This document shows positions 7,117 to 14,178 of a stretch of 16,677 nucleotides of DNA, in pieces. Below the pieces are notes generated by a model, which saw only the letters and a program-made list of their open reading frames with translations, ran no database searches and was not told the origin of the DNA. Both the position numbers and the translations under genes were made by a program. This DNA is from Verrucomicrobiota bacterium (GTDB taxonomy: Bacteria; Verrucomicrobiota; Verrucomicrobiia; Chthoniobacterales; UBA10450), in assembly GCA_003218525.1 (NCBI GenBank), contig QHNU01000071.1:1-16677 (forward strand). Reading direction: 5' to 3'. Within the stretch, counting starts at the first letter, position 1; the number at the start of each line of letters is the position of its first letter.

Positions 7117-7344
7117 TCAGTAAGCCACGTCGTTTGAAGCCCGCTCGCGTTTCACCTGCTTCTTGACCTCTTGGGCGCGGTCGATTGCGCTTTTTGCCCA
7201 GTCGTGCTCGCTCGCGGGCCGCGGAGTAAGGGTTGCCTCCGGCTTTGGCGGCAAACTCGTGTGGTCGCGGGAGCTTTCTTGCGATTTCTGGCGCAGGAAA
7301 ACGATGCCGAGCGCGATTAATCCGACAACTATGAAATAGCGCAT
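7117..7344 (-). CDS. Small membrane-anchored protein of unknown function (75 residues)
   Basis: ATG 7344 to TGA 7117-7119 encodes one N-terminal membrane segment (MRYFIVVGLIALGIVFLRQK), a Pro/Ser/Thr-rich stretch to about residue 46, and a basic, probably helical tail (DWAKSAIDRAQEVKKQVKRE). The arrangement of signal anchor, linker and charged helix is coherent, and the frame is not a mirror of a real gene on the other strand, so I take it as real. It converges without a gap on the decayed repeat (TAG 7116) and diverges from the DsbD-like gene, with only 61 bases between the two starts, which must hold both promoters. There is only a weak CAGG before the start. No function is recognised. Confidence 0.6.
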   Translation of the reverse strand: MRYFIVVGLIALGIVFLRQKSQESSRDHTSLPPKPEATLTPRPASEHDWAKSAIDRAQEVKKQVKRERASNDVAY

Positions 7345-7393
7345 GCCCTGTAGGCAGCATGACCTGAGCCAAGACAGTTACCCTCGTTGCTCC

Positions 7394-7398
7394 AGGAG
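7394..7398 (+). promoter_or_regulatory. Shine-Dalgarno AGGAG selecting a GTG start for the DsbD-like gene
   Basis: AGGAG is followed by seven bases and then GTG 7406, an ideal spacing. The next ATG (7421) would be 22 bases away, too far for this site, and an earlier in-frame ATG at 7343 would add an unlikely prefix before the signal peptide. Confidence 0.6.
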
Positions 7399-7405
7399 CT
7401 ATCGA

Positions 7406-9547
7406 GTGATAAGTATATTAATGGGTGCTATCAAGCGCTTGGTCGGCGTAATCGCACTGCCCGCAGCCCTACTCTGCACGGCAAATGTCGCGCTTGCACA
7501 GCTGTATCAGGGCGCCCAGCTCGTGCAGGCCGATACCATTGCCAATGTCAATGCAGTGGTCCCGGGCGAGCCGTTCCTTGTGGGTGTTCGCCTCAAGATG
7601 GCGCCTGGTTGGCACACCTATTGGCGTTACCCAGGCGATGCTGGAATCCCGACGGAGATCAAGTGGCAATTGCCGCCAGGTTGGCATGCCGGCGAAATTC
7701 AATGGCCAATTCCGCTCAAACTGACCGAGCCGGGCGATATCCAGATCTATGGATACCAGAACGAAGGGTTATTAATTCAACAAATCACGCCGCCAAAGAA
7801 TATCGGCGGATCGACTGCGACCCTTTCCGCGAAAGTCAATTGGCTCGTTTGCGAGAAAATTTGCATTCCCGGAGAAGCGACGGTCGGCCTCACTCTTCCG
7901 ATCGTCTCGACCAACACAGCGGCGAACGCTGATCTTTTTGCCCGCTTTCAGAAGCGGCTTCCGAGATCGCCGGGTGCAAATTTTTCTGCCTCTTGGAAAA
8001 AGGATGCGAACGGTTTGCTTTTGACTATCAGCAGTCCGGAGCTTTCAAAATCTTCCTCGGTCGAGTTCTTCCCTTCCCCCAAAGAAAGCCTAGCTGTCGG
8101 CCATCCCCGGTTGGAAACGCGCAATTCGGATCAATTTGCCTTTCGCGTTCCACTCGATGCTTCCAACCGGTCGATTGACTCGCTGCCTGGTCTTATCGTC
8201 TTTGGAAATTCCCCAAACGATCCCGATGGCAGCGCGTGGGATATATCCGCCGGGCCACAGATCGCAGCAAATGACAACCATTCCTCGCTGCGTGAGCTCG
8301 TGCGGTTTCTCGTCTTCGGGTTTATCGGCGGATTTATTCTCAATTTGATGCCGTGCGTATTGCCGGTGATCTCGCTTAAAATTTTCGGTTTCGTTCAGCA
8401 AGCCGGTCAGAGTCGGACCCGCATTTTTCGAAGCGGTCTCGCTTTCGTCGCTGGGATTTTCATCTGGTTTATCGGTCTGGCGCTAGTGCTCGTGGCGTTA
8501 AAATCGGCCGGCCGGGAAATCACATGGGCTTTCCAGTTCACGAATGCGTATTTCGTCCTGGTGATGAGCGCGGTCGTGCTCATCTTTGCGTTGAATCTCT
8601 TCGGCGTCTTCGAAATCTCAGTCCCGCAATGGCTGAGTCGCGGCGCGATTGCGAGTGGCTCCGCCCATGGTGACATCGGATCGTTTTTCCAAGGTGTGTT
8701 CGCGACCATTCTAGCGACGCCATGCACCGCACCATTTCTTGGCACTGCCCTTGGATTCGCTTTCACCCAATCGGCAACAATTATCCTGTTGATGTTCGCC
8801 GCCATCGCCGCGGGAATGAGCGCACCTTACCTCCTTCTTACCGCCCAACCGGCCTGGCTAAAGTTTTTGCCGAAACCTGGGATGTGGATGGAGCGCGTGA
8901 AACAGCTGATGGGATTTCTTCTGATTGCGACGCTGCTCTTTCTTCTGTCTGTGCTCGGCGCGCAGCGGGGCGTTTCAGCCTTGATTTGGGCGTCGGCATT
9001 CCTGCTCGTGGTGAGCATTGCCTGCTGGATTAAGGGAGCATTTCTGGTTCCGTCAGCGACATTTCGCGCACGTGTGATTGCGTTCGTTGTCATGGTGGCT
9101 CTGGTGCTCGGTGGCGCCGCTTATTTCATCGGCGAAAAATTCCAAAGCGTGTCGATGGTTGCCGCCGCAAATGCGCTCGGAAATGGCTGGGAAAAATTCA
9201 CACCCGATCGGTTGGCGTCGGAGATTCAACAAGGCCATCCCGTCTTCATCGACTTCACTGCGGAATGGTGCATTACCTGCAAATTTAATGAATCAACGGT
9301 TCTGGAGACGGACACCGTCCGCGGCGCCTTTTCGGAGCGGCAAATCGTGAAATTAAAGGCCGATTGGACCAACGGCGATCCGACGATTACCAAAATGTTG
9401 AAACAATTCGGCCGGCCAGGTGTCCCATTATATGTGTTGTATCCGGGGGGCTCGGCTCAGCCGTATGTTTTCCCGGAGCTGTTGACCAAAAACATTATCC
9501 TAGAAAAACTCGAAACCATTAACCACACCATCGCCTATCAACCATAA
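7406..9547 (+). CDS. dsbD: DsbD/ScsB-like thiol:disulfide interchange protein with C-terminal thioredoxin domain
   Basis: It carries electrons from cytoplasmic thioredoxin across the inner membrane to periplasmic thiol proteins. From GTG 7406 it has 713 residues: a signal peptide to about residue 31, then a periplasmic alpha-type domain (GWHTYWRYPGDAGIP; cysteines in CEKIC at 149/153). A multi-span DsbD core follows at about 295-580, with the paired-Cys motifs LMPCVLP (Cys317) and ATPCTAPFLG (Cys440). A periplasmic thioredoxin domain contains EWCITCK (Cys622/Cys625) and the cis-Pro GVPLY (about 674). All three redox pairs are present. It is longer than Escherichia coli DsbD, closer to ScsB-type proteins with a large N-terminal domain. 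The start was chosen from AGGAG at 7394-7398, with ATG 7421 as alternative. The redoxin gene three bases downstream is the likely electron acceptor. Confidence 0.93.
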   Translation: MISILMGAIKRLVGVIALPAALLCTANVALAQLYQGAQLVQADTIANVNAVVPGEPFLVGVRLKMAPGWHTYWRYPGDAGIPTEIKWQLPPGWHAGEIQWPIPLKLTEPGDIQIYGYQNEGLLIQQITPPKNIGGSTATLSAKVNWLVCEKICIPGEATVGLTLPIVSTNTAANADLFARFQKRLPRSPGANFSASWKKDANGLLLTISSPELSKSSSVEFFPSPKESLAVGHPRLETRNSDQFAFRVPLDASNRSIDSLPGLIVFGNSPNDPDGSAWDISAGPQIAANDNHSSLRELVRFLVFGFIGGFILNLMPCVLPVISLKIFGFVQQAGQSRTRIFRSGLAFVAGIFIWFIGLALVLVALKSAGREITWAFQFTNAYFVLVMSAVVLIFALNLFGVFEISVPQWLSRGAIASGSAHGDIGSFFQGVFATILATPCTAPFLGTALGFAFTQSATIILLMFAAIAAGMSAPYLLLTAQPAWLKFLPKPGMWMERVKQLMGFLLIATLLFLLSVLGAQRGVSALIWASAFLLVVSIACWIKGAFLVPSATFRARVIAFVVMVALVLGGAAYFIGEKFQSVSMVAAANALGNGWEKFTPDRLASEIQQGHPVFIDFTAEWCITCKFNESTVLETDTVRGAFSERQIVKLKADWTNGDPTITKMLKQFGRPGVPLYVLYPGGSAQPYVFPELLTKNIILEKLETINHTIAYQP

Positions 9548-9550
9548 CGT

Positions 9551-10159
9551 ATGAAAATTCGCTCCATTGCTTTCGTTTTCTTTTCATTGGCCGCAGCCGC
9601 GCTCTATGCGGCGGAATCCCCAGCTGTTGGCTCAGCAGCGCCCGATTTCAGTGTGCCTGATGTCAATGGCGAAACCCACAGTCTGTCGCAGTACAAAGGC
9701 AAATACGTCGTCCTGGAATGGTTTAATCCCGAGTGCCCGTTCGTGAAGAAACATTACGGGAGCGGCAACATGCAGAAGCTGCAAGGCGAATACACCGGCA
9801 AAGGGGTCGTCTGGCTGACCGTTGATTCCAGCGCGCCCGGCGCGGAAGGAAATCTTTCGCCAGAACAGGCTCAAAAAGTCATGAAAGATTGGAAGACGAA
9901 GCAAACAGCACTATTGCTCGACCCCGATGGTAAAGCCGGGCGCACCTACAACGCGCGGAACACGCCCCACATGTTTGTCATCAATCCGGAAGGGAAAGTG
10001 ATTTACGAGGGCGCGATTGACAGCAAAGCCACTCCGAACCCGAACGACATCTCTTCGTCGACCAATTATGTGAAGGTGGCCCTCGATGAATCGATGAGCG
10101 GGAAACCGGTTTCGAACGCGAACACACGCCCATACGGTTGTTCGATCAAATACAAATGA
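9551..10159 (+). CDS. Exported thioredoxin-fold redoxin with single active-site Cys and C-terminal Cys
   Basis: The protein has 202 residues, with a signal peptide to about residue 20 (ALYA|AES) and an AhpC/TSA-redoxin type thioredoxin fold. PAVGSAAPDFSVPDVNG at 24-40 is the usual entry. FNPECPFVKKHY at 58-69 holds Cys62, with Phe-Val in place of the second half of a CXXC. TPHMFVI at 138-144 has the cis-Pro region, and RPYGCSIKY at 193-201 holds a second Cys (197) that could be a resolving residue. These are the only cysteines. The gene starts three bases after the DsbD-like stop and must be cotranscribed, so DsbD is the likely reductant. It is probably a periplasmic thiol peroxidase-like or thiol-oxidoreductase enzyme; the substrate is unknown. 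Confidence 0.9.
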   Translation: MKIRSIAFVFFSLAAAALYAAESPAVGSAAPDFSVPDVNGETHSLSQYKGKYVVLEWFNPECPFVKKHYGSGNMQKLQGEYTGKGVVWLTVDSSAPGAEGNLSPEQAQKVMKDWKTKQTALLLDPDGKAGRTYNARNTPHMFVINPEGKVIYEGAIDSKATPNPNDISSSTNYVKVALDESMSGKPVSNANTRPYGCSIKYK

Positions 10160-10166
10160 TCGCGCG

Positions 10167-10961
10167 CTAGCCGCGGCGTTGGGAAAAACGCCAACCCAAG
10201 CGCATCAGCACGGTTGGCGACAAACGTGCCAGCGCCATTCCGATCTTCATAAAAGTACCGGGAATGACGAGTGCCTTGTCCAGCTCTATCCCGTTTAGTC
10301 CGGCGCGTACCACCTTCTCGACCGGCACGTGTACGAATTCGGGCGCGTTTTCTGATCGTGATTGTCCTTGCGCTGCAACGGCCATGAATTCGGTGTGCAC
10401 TGGTCCGGGGCAGAGTGCGCAAACGGAAATGCCGCTGCCCCGTACTTCCGCGCGGAGCGCCTCACTAAAACTTGTTACGTACGCTTTTGTGGCGGCGTAA
10501 ACAGCAAAGCCCGGAATTGGCAAGAAACCGGCCGAGGAGCTGACGTTCAAGATCGCGCCGCGGTTCTGTGCAATCATTTGCGGCAATAAAGCGCGTGTGA
10601 GCGCGGTGACGGCAAGAACATTGACTTGGATCATCTCGTTCAAGCGTTTTGGATCCGCGGTCGAAACCGCGCCGTAGTCGCCTAATCCGGCATTGTTAAT
10701 CAGAAAATCGACCGGCTTATCTTTCGAAACGTCGCGGCCCAGTTCCATCACTTGTTCGAGAACCGAAAGATCGGCGACCTCAATCTCGATCCGTAACGCC
10801 GGATTTCTTGCCTGCAATTCCAGTCGCAGTTCCTCCAGCCGATCTCCCCGTCTGGCGACGAGAACCATACGCTGCGCGTGCAAAGCAAGCTGCCGCGCAA
10901 ATTCACGCCCAATACCGGCAGAGGCGCCAGTGATAACAGCGGAACAGTTGTCGAGTTTCAC
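10167..10961 (-). CDS. Short-chain dehydrogenase/reductase (SDR family)
   Basis: It is a classical SDR of 264 residues that binds NAD(P)H on a Rossmann fold. The glycine-rich TGASAGIG lies at 11-18, and ARR at 36-38 near the end of beta-2 favours NADPH. DLS is at 64-66, NNAG at 89-92, the catalytic Ser at 141-143, and Tyr155-x3-Lys159 in YAATK. PGPVHTEF at 185-192 is the usual PG motif. The C-terminal part (about 235-262) has a hydrophobic stretch ending in basic residues, as in membrane-associated SDRs. The substrate cannot be inferred. It is the last gene of the minus-strand cluster, four bases after the pseudouridine synthase stop, and it converges on the redoxin gene with only seven bases between the two stops. 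I see no bidirectional terminator there. Confidence 0.92.
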   Translation of the reverse strand: MKLDNCSAVITGASAGIGREFARQLALHAQRMVLVARRGDRLEELRLELQARNPALRIEIEVADLSVLEQVMELGRDVSKDKPVDFLINNAGLGDYGAVSTADPKRLNEMIQVNVLAVTALTRALLPQMIAQNRGAILNVSSSAGFLPIPGFAVYAATKAYVTSFSEALRAEVRGSGISVCALCPGPVHTEFMAVAAQGQSRSENAPEFVHVPVEKVVRAGLNGIELDKALVIPGTFMKIGMALARLSPTVLMRLGWRFSQRRG

Positions 10962-10965
10962 CTGC

Positions 10966-11676
10966 TTAATTCTTGGCCGGAGATGCCGCGGCCGTAGTCA
11001 GGCCACGCACCTCGTGCGGGCTAAGTCGTCGCCACTTTCCTGGTGGCAAGTCGTCCAGGGATAGGTTGGCGATCCGAATTCGTCGTAGGCGTTTGGCCTG
11101 AAAACCGAATCGCTCCAGCATTCGCCGAATTTGGCGATTGAGCCCTTGTTTAAGCGCAATTTGCAACCGCGTGGCGGAAACCCTGCGAACGCGCGCTGCG
11201 CTCGCGCGTTTCCCATCCAGGATGATACCGCGGAGAAGTCGTTCGGTGAGATCGGGTAAGGCTCGTTTAGCAAGGATCACTTCGTATTCTTTTTCAATCT
11301 TAAAGCGGGGATGGGTGAGGTGCTGTGCGAAATCCCCGTCGTTTGTCAGCAACAACAAACCTTCGCTTTGTGCATCGAGGCGCCCGACATAAAAAAGGCG
11401 CGAAAACTTGGGCGGTAGCAAGTCGAAGATGGTGTCGGTCACGTGCGGATCACGTTGCGTGCAAACAAAACCTCGTGGTTTATTTAACGCGAGATAGACT
11501 CGGGTCTTGGGAGAAATGAGCTTGTCGTCAACTTTGACGTGATCGCCGGGTCCCGGTTGATAATGAAAGTCAGTGCACCGTCTGCCGTTAACAGTCACGC
11601 GCCCTTGGGCGATCAATTCGTCCGCTTGTCGCCGCGAAGCGATTCCCGCGGCCGCAAGAAACCGATTCAGCCGCAC
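10966..11676 (-). CDS. rluB: rRNA pseudouridine synthase of the RsuA/RluB/E/F family
   Basis: It isomerises a uridine in ribosomal RNA to pseudouridine in the cytoplasm. The protein has 236 residues: an N-terminal S4 RNA-binding domain (about 1-48; MRLNRFLAAAGIASRRQADE, GRVTVNG) and then the catalytic domain, with LNKPRGFVC at 64-72 and GRLDAQSEGLLLLTNDG at 98-114. Asp101 is the nucleophile. KQGLNRQIRRM near the C-terminus is also family-typical. RsuA, RluB, RluE and RluF share these motifs, so the modified site is not certain; RluB is the best guess from the S4 domain and general pattern. It starts 27 bases downstream of the small basic protein gene and ends four bases before the SDR gene, which puts it inside the same minus-strand operon. 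Confidence 0.9.
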   Translation of the reverse strand: MRLNRFLAAAGIASRRQADELIAQGRVTVNGRRCTDFHYQPGPGDHVKVDDKLISPKTRVYLALNKPRGFVCTQRDPHVTDTIFDLLPPKFSRLFYVGRLDAQSEGLLLLTNDGDFAQHLTHPRFKIEKEYEVILAKRALPDLTERLLRGIILDGKRASAARVRRVSATRLQIALKQGLNRQIRRMLERFGFQAKRLRRIRIANLSLDDLPPGKWRRLSPHEVRGLTTAAASPAKN

Positions 11677-11703
11677 CGCGGTATTCGGCCGGGCAATTCG
11701 CGC

Positions 11704-11859
11704 TTAAACGTCCGGCTTTGTCTTAGGAAGGCCAATGACTTTGTTCGTTTCTTTCCACTGCCCCCGTTTTTTTAACAGATCAATACGCTCAAAGCGCTTT
11801 AAAACATTTCGCTTGGCAATGATGGTGCTGGCTCCCTTGAGGCTGCGATGCTGTGACAT
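11704..11859 (-). CDS. Small basic protein of the Verrucomicrobia/Chlamydiae type (51 residues)
   Basis: ATG 11859 to TAA 11704-11706 encodes 51 residues rich in Lys and Arg: MSQHRSLKGASTIIAKRNVL at the start, then KRFERIDLLKKRGQWKE and the end GLPKTKPDV. This matches my memory of the small basic protein family shared by Chlamydiae, Verrucomicrobia and Lentisphaerae (I recall it as TIGR04137, to be confirmed). Its size and charge resemble a ribosome-associated or RNA-binding protein. It lies 54 bases after the membrane glycosyltransferase gene and 27 bases before the rRNA pseudouridine synthase gene on the same strand, which fits a ribosome-related role. There is no good Shine-Dalgarno, since CAGGAG is about 28 bases away. 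It is the strongest taxonomic marker in the window. Confidence 0.87.
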   Translation of the reverse strand: MSQHRSLKGASTIIAKRNVLKRFERIDLLKKRGQWKETNKVIGLPKTKPDV

Positions 11860-11913
11860 AAGAAACGGGCGGCGACGATAACGCGCTCCTGTGGTCTTTT
11901 CAAATGCCGAAGA

Positions 11914-13704
11914 TCACATTTGATTGCAAAGCACCACATACGTGCCGCAGGTCGCCACCTGGTGGTAAACATGAAAGCGCTTCGTCAGTAAATCGCGCCA
12001 ATGGTCTACCCGCCTTTGCTCGATGATCAGGAAAACGGCGCGTGGCGCTGACCAACGCTCGAGCGCATCTGATTCTTCAAGAAAAAGATTATGCTGCTCG
12101 GCTGTGAGCGGGAGATCCGGATCCGATTGCTGATTTACCATGGCAAATTTGCCTTCGAGGTAGAATCCGAGGCTACTCGCCAAACTAGGCGATCCTTCGA
12201 AGATCACCTGTCCGGTTGGGCCGAGACGCGCGTTCAAATATCGCGCTGCCGGCGCAAGAGAGAAATATGGAGCCAGCCGAGCCACGCCGCCGATCATACA
12301 AAAACCAGCGGGAATCATCCCGATGGCGATTCCAAGGACCGCGATTTTTTCACGATTCCTCCGCAGCAGGTAAATTGTGACCAGCGCGCCAACGATTAGA
12401 GAGATGGCGGTAATTGCAATGAGCGGTCGGAATTGGAGCCACGTGCTCGACGGCAGATCGCGCAAGGCGAGCAGGGCCGTCCAGCGGAAATCAGTTTCGC
12501 CCCAGGTCGATCGATCTCTTGAGAGCAACAGAGATAAGCTGAGCGCAATTACGCCGAGAGCCAGACCGAGTGCGGCGATCAGGACTGCACCAGCGTTGCG
12601 TAGCGAAAGTGGTGCGTGATCAAAGATCATCGCTGCCCACAAGGCGAATGCGCTGAACATACTGAGTGCGTAATAGTCCTGCCGCTGACCGATGACGACG
12701 GTCGCGATTAAAACAACCGACCCCCACGTGATCGGCAAAGCGTTTTCGAAACTGATCTCCCGAGGCCGCATCACACGATGCCAGGCGAAAAGCGAAGGTA
12801 AAATGGCGACCGACCATGGGAACCACCACGCGAAATGCATGGCGAGAAACGCGAACCGGGGCACATCATCGTACAAGCGACCATCCGGGTACCGGCCGAC
12901 CAAATGCTTCATCCATTCTGCCCCGACGAGCGAGTGAAATGACCCGTTGAAATGGGTTTCGATCCAAATATACCACGGAGCGACGATCACAACGAAGAGA
13001 AGCAAGTACGGCCAGGAGAGAAGTGATCGAAACCGGATTCGAGCTTCCCGGTAAAACAGTGCCAGTAGGGCGAACGTGCCACCGCAGAAGATTAGTGCGT
13101 GCGGACCTTTGGCCAAACAGGCCAAACCAGTGCAAATCCAAACTCCGCCGAACCATCCGCGCCGGTGTCTCCGTTGCTGGAACCCGGCAAGGCTGCAGTA
13201 GATCGCGCCGGCAATCAGCGCGCTAAAGAGCGGCTCCGGCATGACGATTCGCGCCAGGATGAACGTACCGCTTAAGGTGAGATAAATCAGGCTAGCGGCA
13301 AATCCGCGCCAATAGTTCGCGAGCCGTTCGCCAGTGACAAATGTTAGCGCCACGGTCGCGACTACAGAGAGGGCGATGGGCACGCGCGCAGCGGCGGCAT
13401 TCACACCGAAGATCTGGTAGCTCGCAACAATGAGCCAATAGAGGAGCGGCGGTTTTTGTAGCCGCGGAATGCTGTCGTTGGTAGGCAGAAGATACCGGCC
13501 ATTCTGCAACATTTCCCGCGCAGCCGCGGCATACTGTCCCTCTGTTTCGCTGTAGAGATCGCCCCAGTGAATCGTCCCGAAATGAACGAGCGCAGCCAGG
13601 GCAACGACGATGAGAAAAAGTGCGTGTCGTGTCGGAGGTGGCGGCAACGCGGCTGGCTCCAGGAATGTTTCGCCCACGCCCAGGGCGCGAGTTCCCGCTG
13701 TCAT
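11914..13704 (-). CDS. PMT/ArnT-like polytopic membrane glycosyltransferase (GT-C fold)
   Basis: The protein has 596 residues with about a dozen hydrophobic segments and a soluble C-terminal part after about 480. Such enzymes transfer a sugar from a polyprenyl-phosphate donor to lipid A, polysaccharide or protein on the periplasmic face. The first periplasmic loop has YSETEGQYAAAAREML (51-66), where family members usually have D-E before the G-x-Y; here it is Thr54-Glu55. RLQKPPLLYW (81-90), a RIVMPEPLF block (151-159) and GLACLAKGP (192-200) are typical of the PMT_2/ArnT group. It starts one base after the thioesterase stop (TGA-G-ATG), so translation is probably coupled. Its upstream neighbours in the operon are LPS enzymes, suggesting decoration of lipid A or LPS core. 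The sugar transferred is unknown. Confidence 0.9.
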   Translation of the reverse strand: MTAGTRALGVGETFLEPAALPPPPTRHALFLIVVALAALVHFGTIHWGDLYSETEGQYAAAAREMLQNGRYLLPTNDSIPRLQKPPLLYWLIVASYQIFGVNAAAARVPIALSVVATVALTFVTGERLANYWRGFAASLIYLTLSGTFILARIVMPEPLFSALIAGAIYCSLAGFQQRRHRRGWFGGVWICTGLACLAKGPHALIFCGGTFALLALFYREARIRFRSLLSWPYLLLFVVIVAPWYIWIETHFNGSFHSLVGAEWMKHLVGRYPDGRLYDDVPRFAFLAMHFAWWFPWSVAILPSLFAWHRVMRPREISFENALPITWGSVVLIATVVIGQRQDYYALSMFSAFALWAAMIFDHAPLSLRNAGAVLIAALGLALGVIALSLSLLLSRDRSTWGETDFRWTALLALRDLPSSTWLQFRPLIAITAISLIVGALVTIYLLRRNREKIAVLGIAIGMIPAGFCMIGGVARLAPYFSLAPAARYLNARLGPTGQVIFEGSPSLASSLGFYLEGKFAMVNQQSDPDLPLTAEQHNLFLEESDALERWSAPRAVFLIIEQRRVDHWRDLLTKRFHVYHQVATCGTYVVLCNQM

Positions 13705-13705
13705 C

Positions 13706-14137
13706 TCAATTGCCGGCCGTTACCGCCGCGCGATATTGGTCCCAACTTTGCGGCAGACGCAACAGTTTCGCCGCCGGCAATTCGATCAACGCCAATGTTT
13801 GCTGACATTCCGCGATCAGCATGTCATCGTCGGGACGGAACACCTTGAACGCGCACCGAAATCGCACACGCTCGATGCGATCGAGCCATCCTTCGACGAT
13901 GAGATGGTCGCCGAGTCTGGCGGCGCGCCGATAATCTATTTCTGTCCGAAGAACAACAGGATACTTCTGCTTTTCCGCCATCTCGCGCAATTGCAGTCCG
14001 AGTTGCTCGGCGAGCCGCGTCCGCGCCACTTCGATGAAGCGTAAATAAGCAATATTGTGTACAACTGCCGCGCAATCGGTGTCGAAAAACATCACCTGAA
14101 ATTCCGCCCGAACGCGCGGGACGCCGGAATTTGCCAT
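13706..14137 (-). CDS. Hotdog-fold acyl-CoA thioesterase (YbgC/FadM-like)
   Basis: From ATG 14137 it is a 143-residue single hotdog domain. FFDTDCAAVVHNIAYLRFIE at 17-36 is the YbgC/4-hydroxybenzoyl-CoA thioesterase signature, with the catalytic Asp in DTD (19-21) and His27. The rest (TEIDYRRAARLGDHLIVEG, FRCAFKVFR) matches the usual beta-sheet. The frame stays open upstream to 14311, but that extension would overlap the acyltransferase-heptosyltransferase gene and has no motif, so the hotdog start is preferred. It lies 41 bases after the fusion gene and one base before the membrane glycosyltransferase gene. YbgC-type enzymes hydrolyse acyl-CoA or acyl-ACP thioesters and are often linked to envelope genes (Tol-Pal in proteobacteria). 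Here the context suggests a role around lipid A acylation, which is inference. Confidence 0.88.
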   Translation of the reverse strand: MANSGVPRVRAEFQVMFFDTDCAAVVHNIAYLRFIEVARTRLAEQLGLQLREMAEKQKYPVVLRTEIDYRRAARLGDHLIVEGWLDRIERVRFRCAFKVFRPDDDMLIAECQQTLALIELPAAKLLRLPQSWDQYRAAVTAGN

Positions 14138-14178
14138 CCTGGAAGGAAATGATTTCCAAATGTGGGGAGAAAGCAACG

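Noticed and set aside
7343..7405. Upstream ATG 7343 for the DsbD-like gene
   Set aside because: It would place a polar prefix before the signal peptide and overlap the start of the divergent small gene. GTG 7406 has an AGGAG at ideal spacing.
10160..10166. Possible bidirectional terminator between the convergent redoxin and SDR genes
   Set aside because: Only seven bases separate the two stops and no stem with a T-run can be drawn there.
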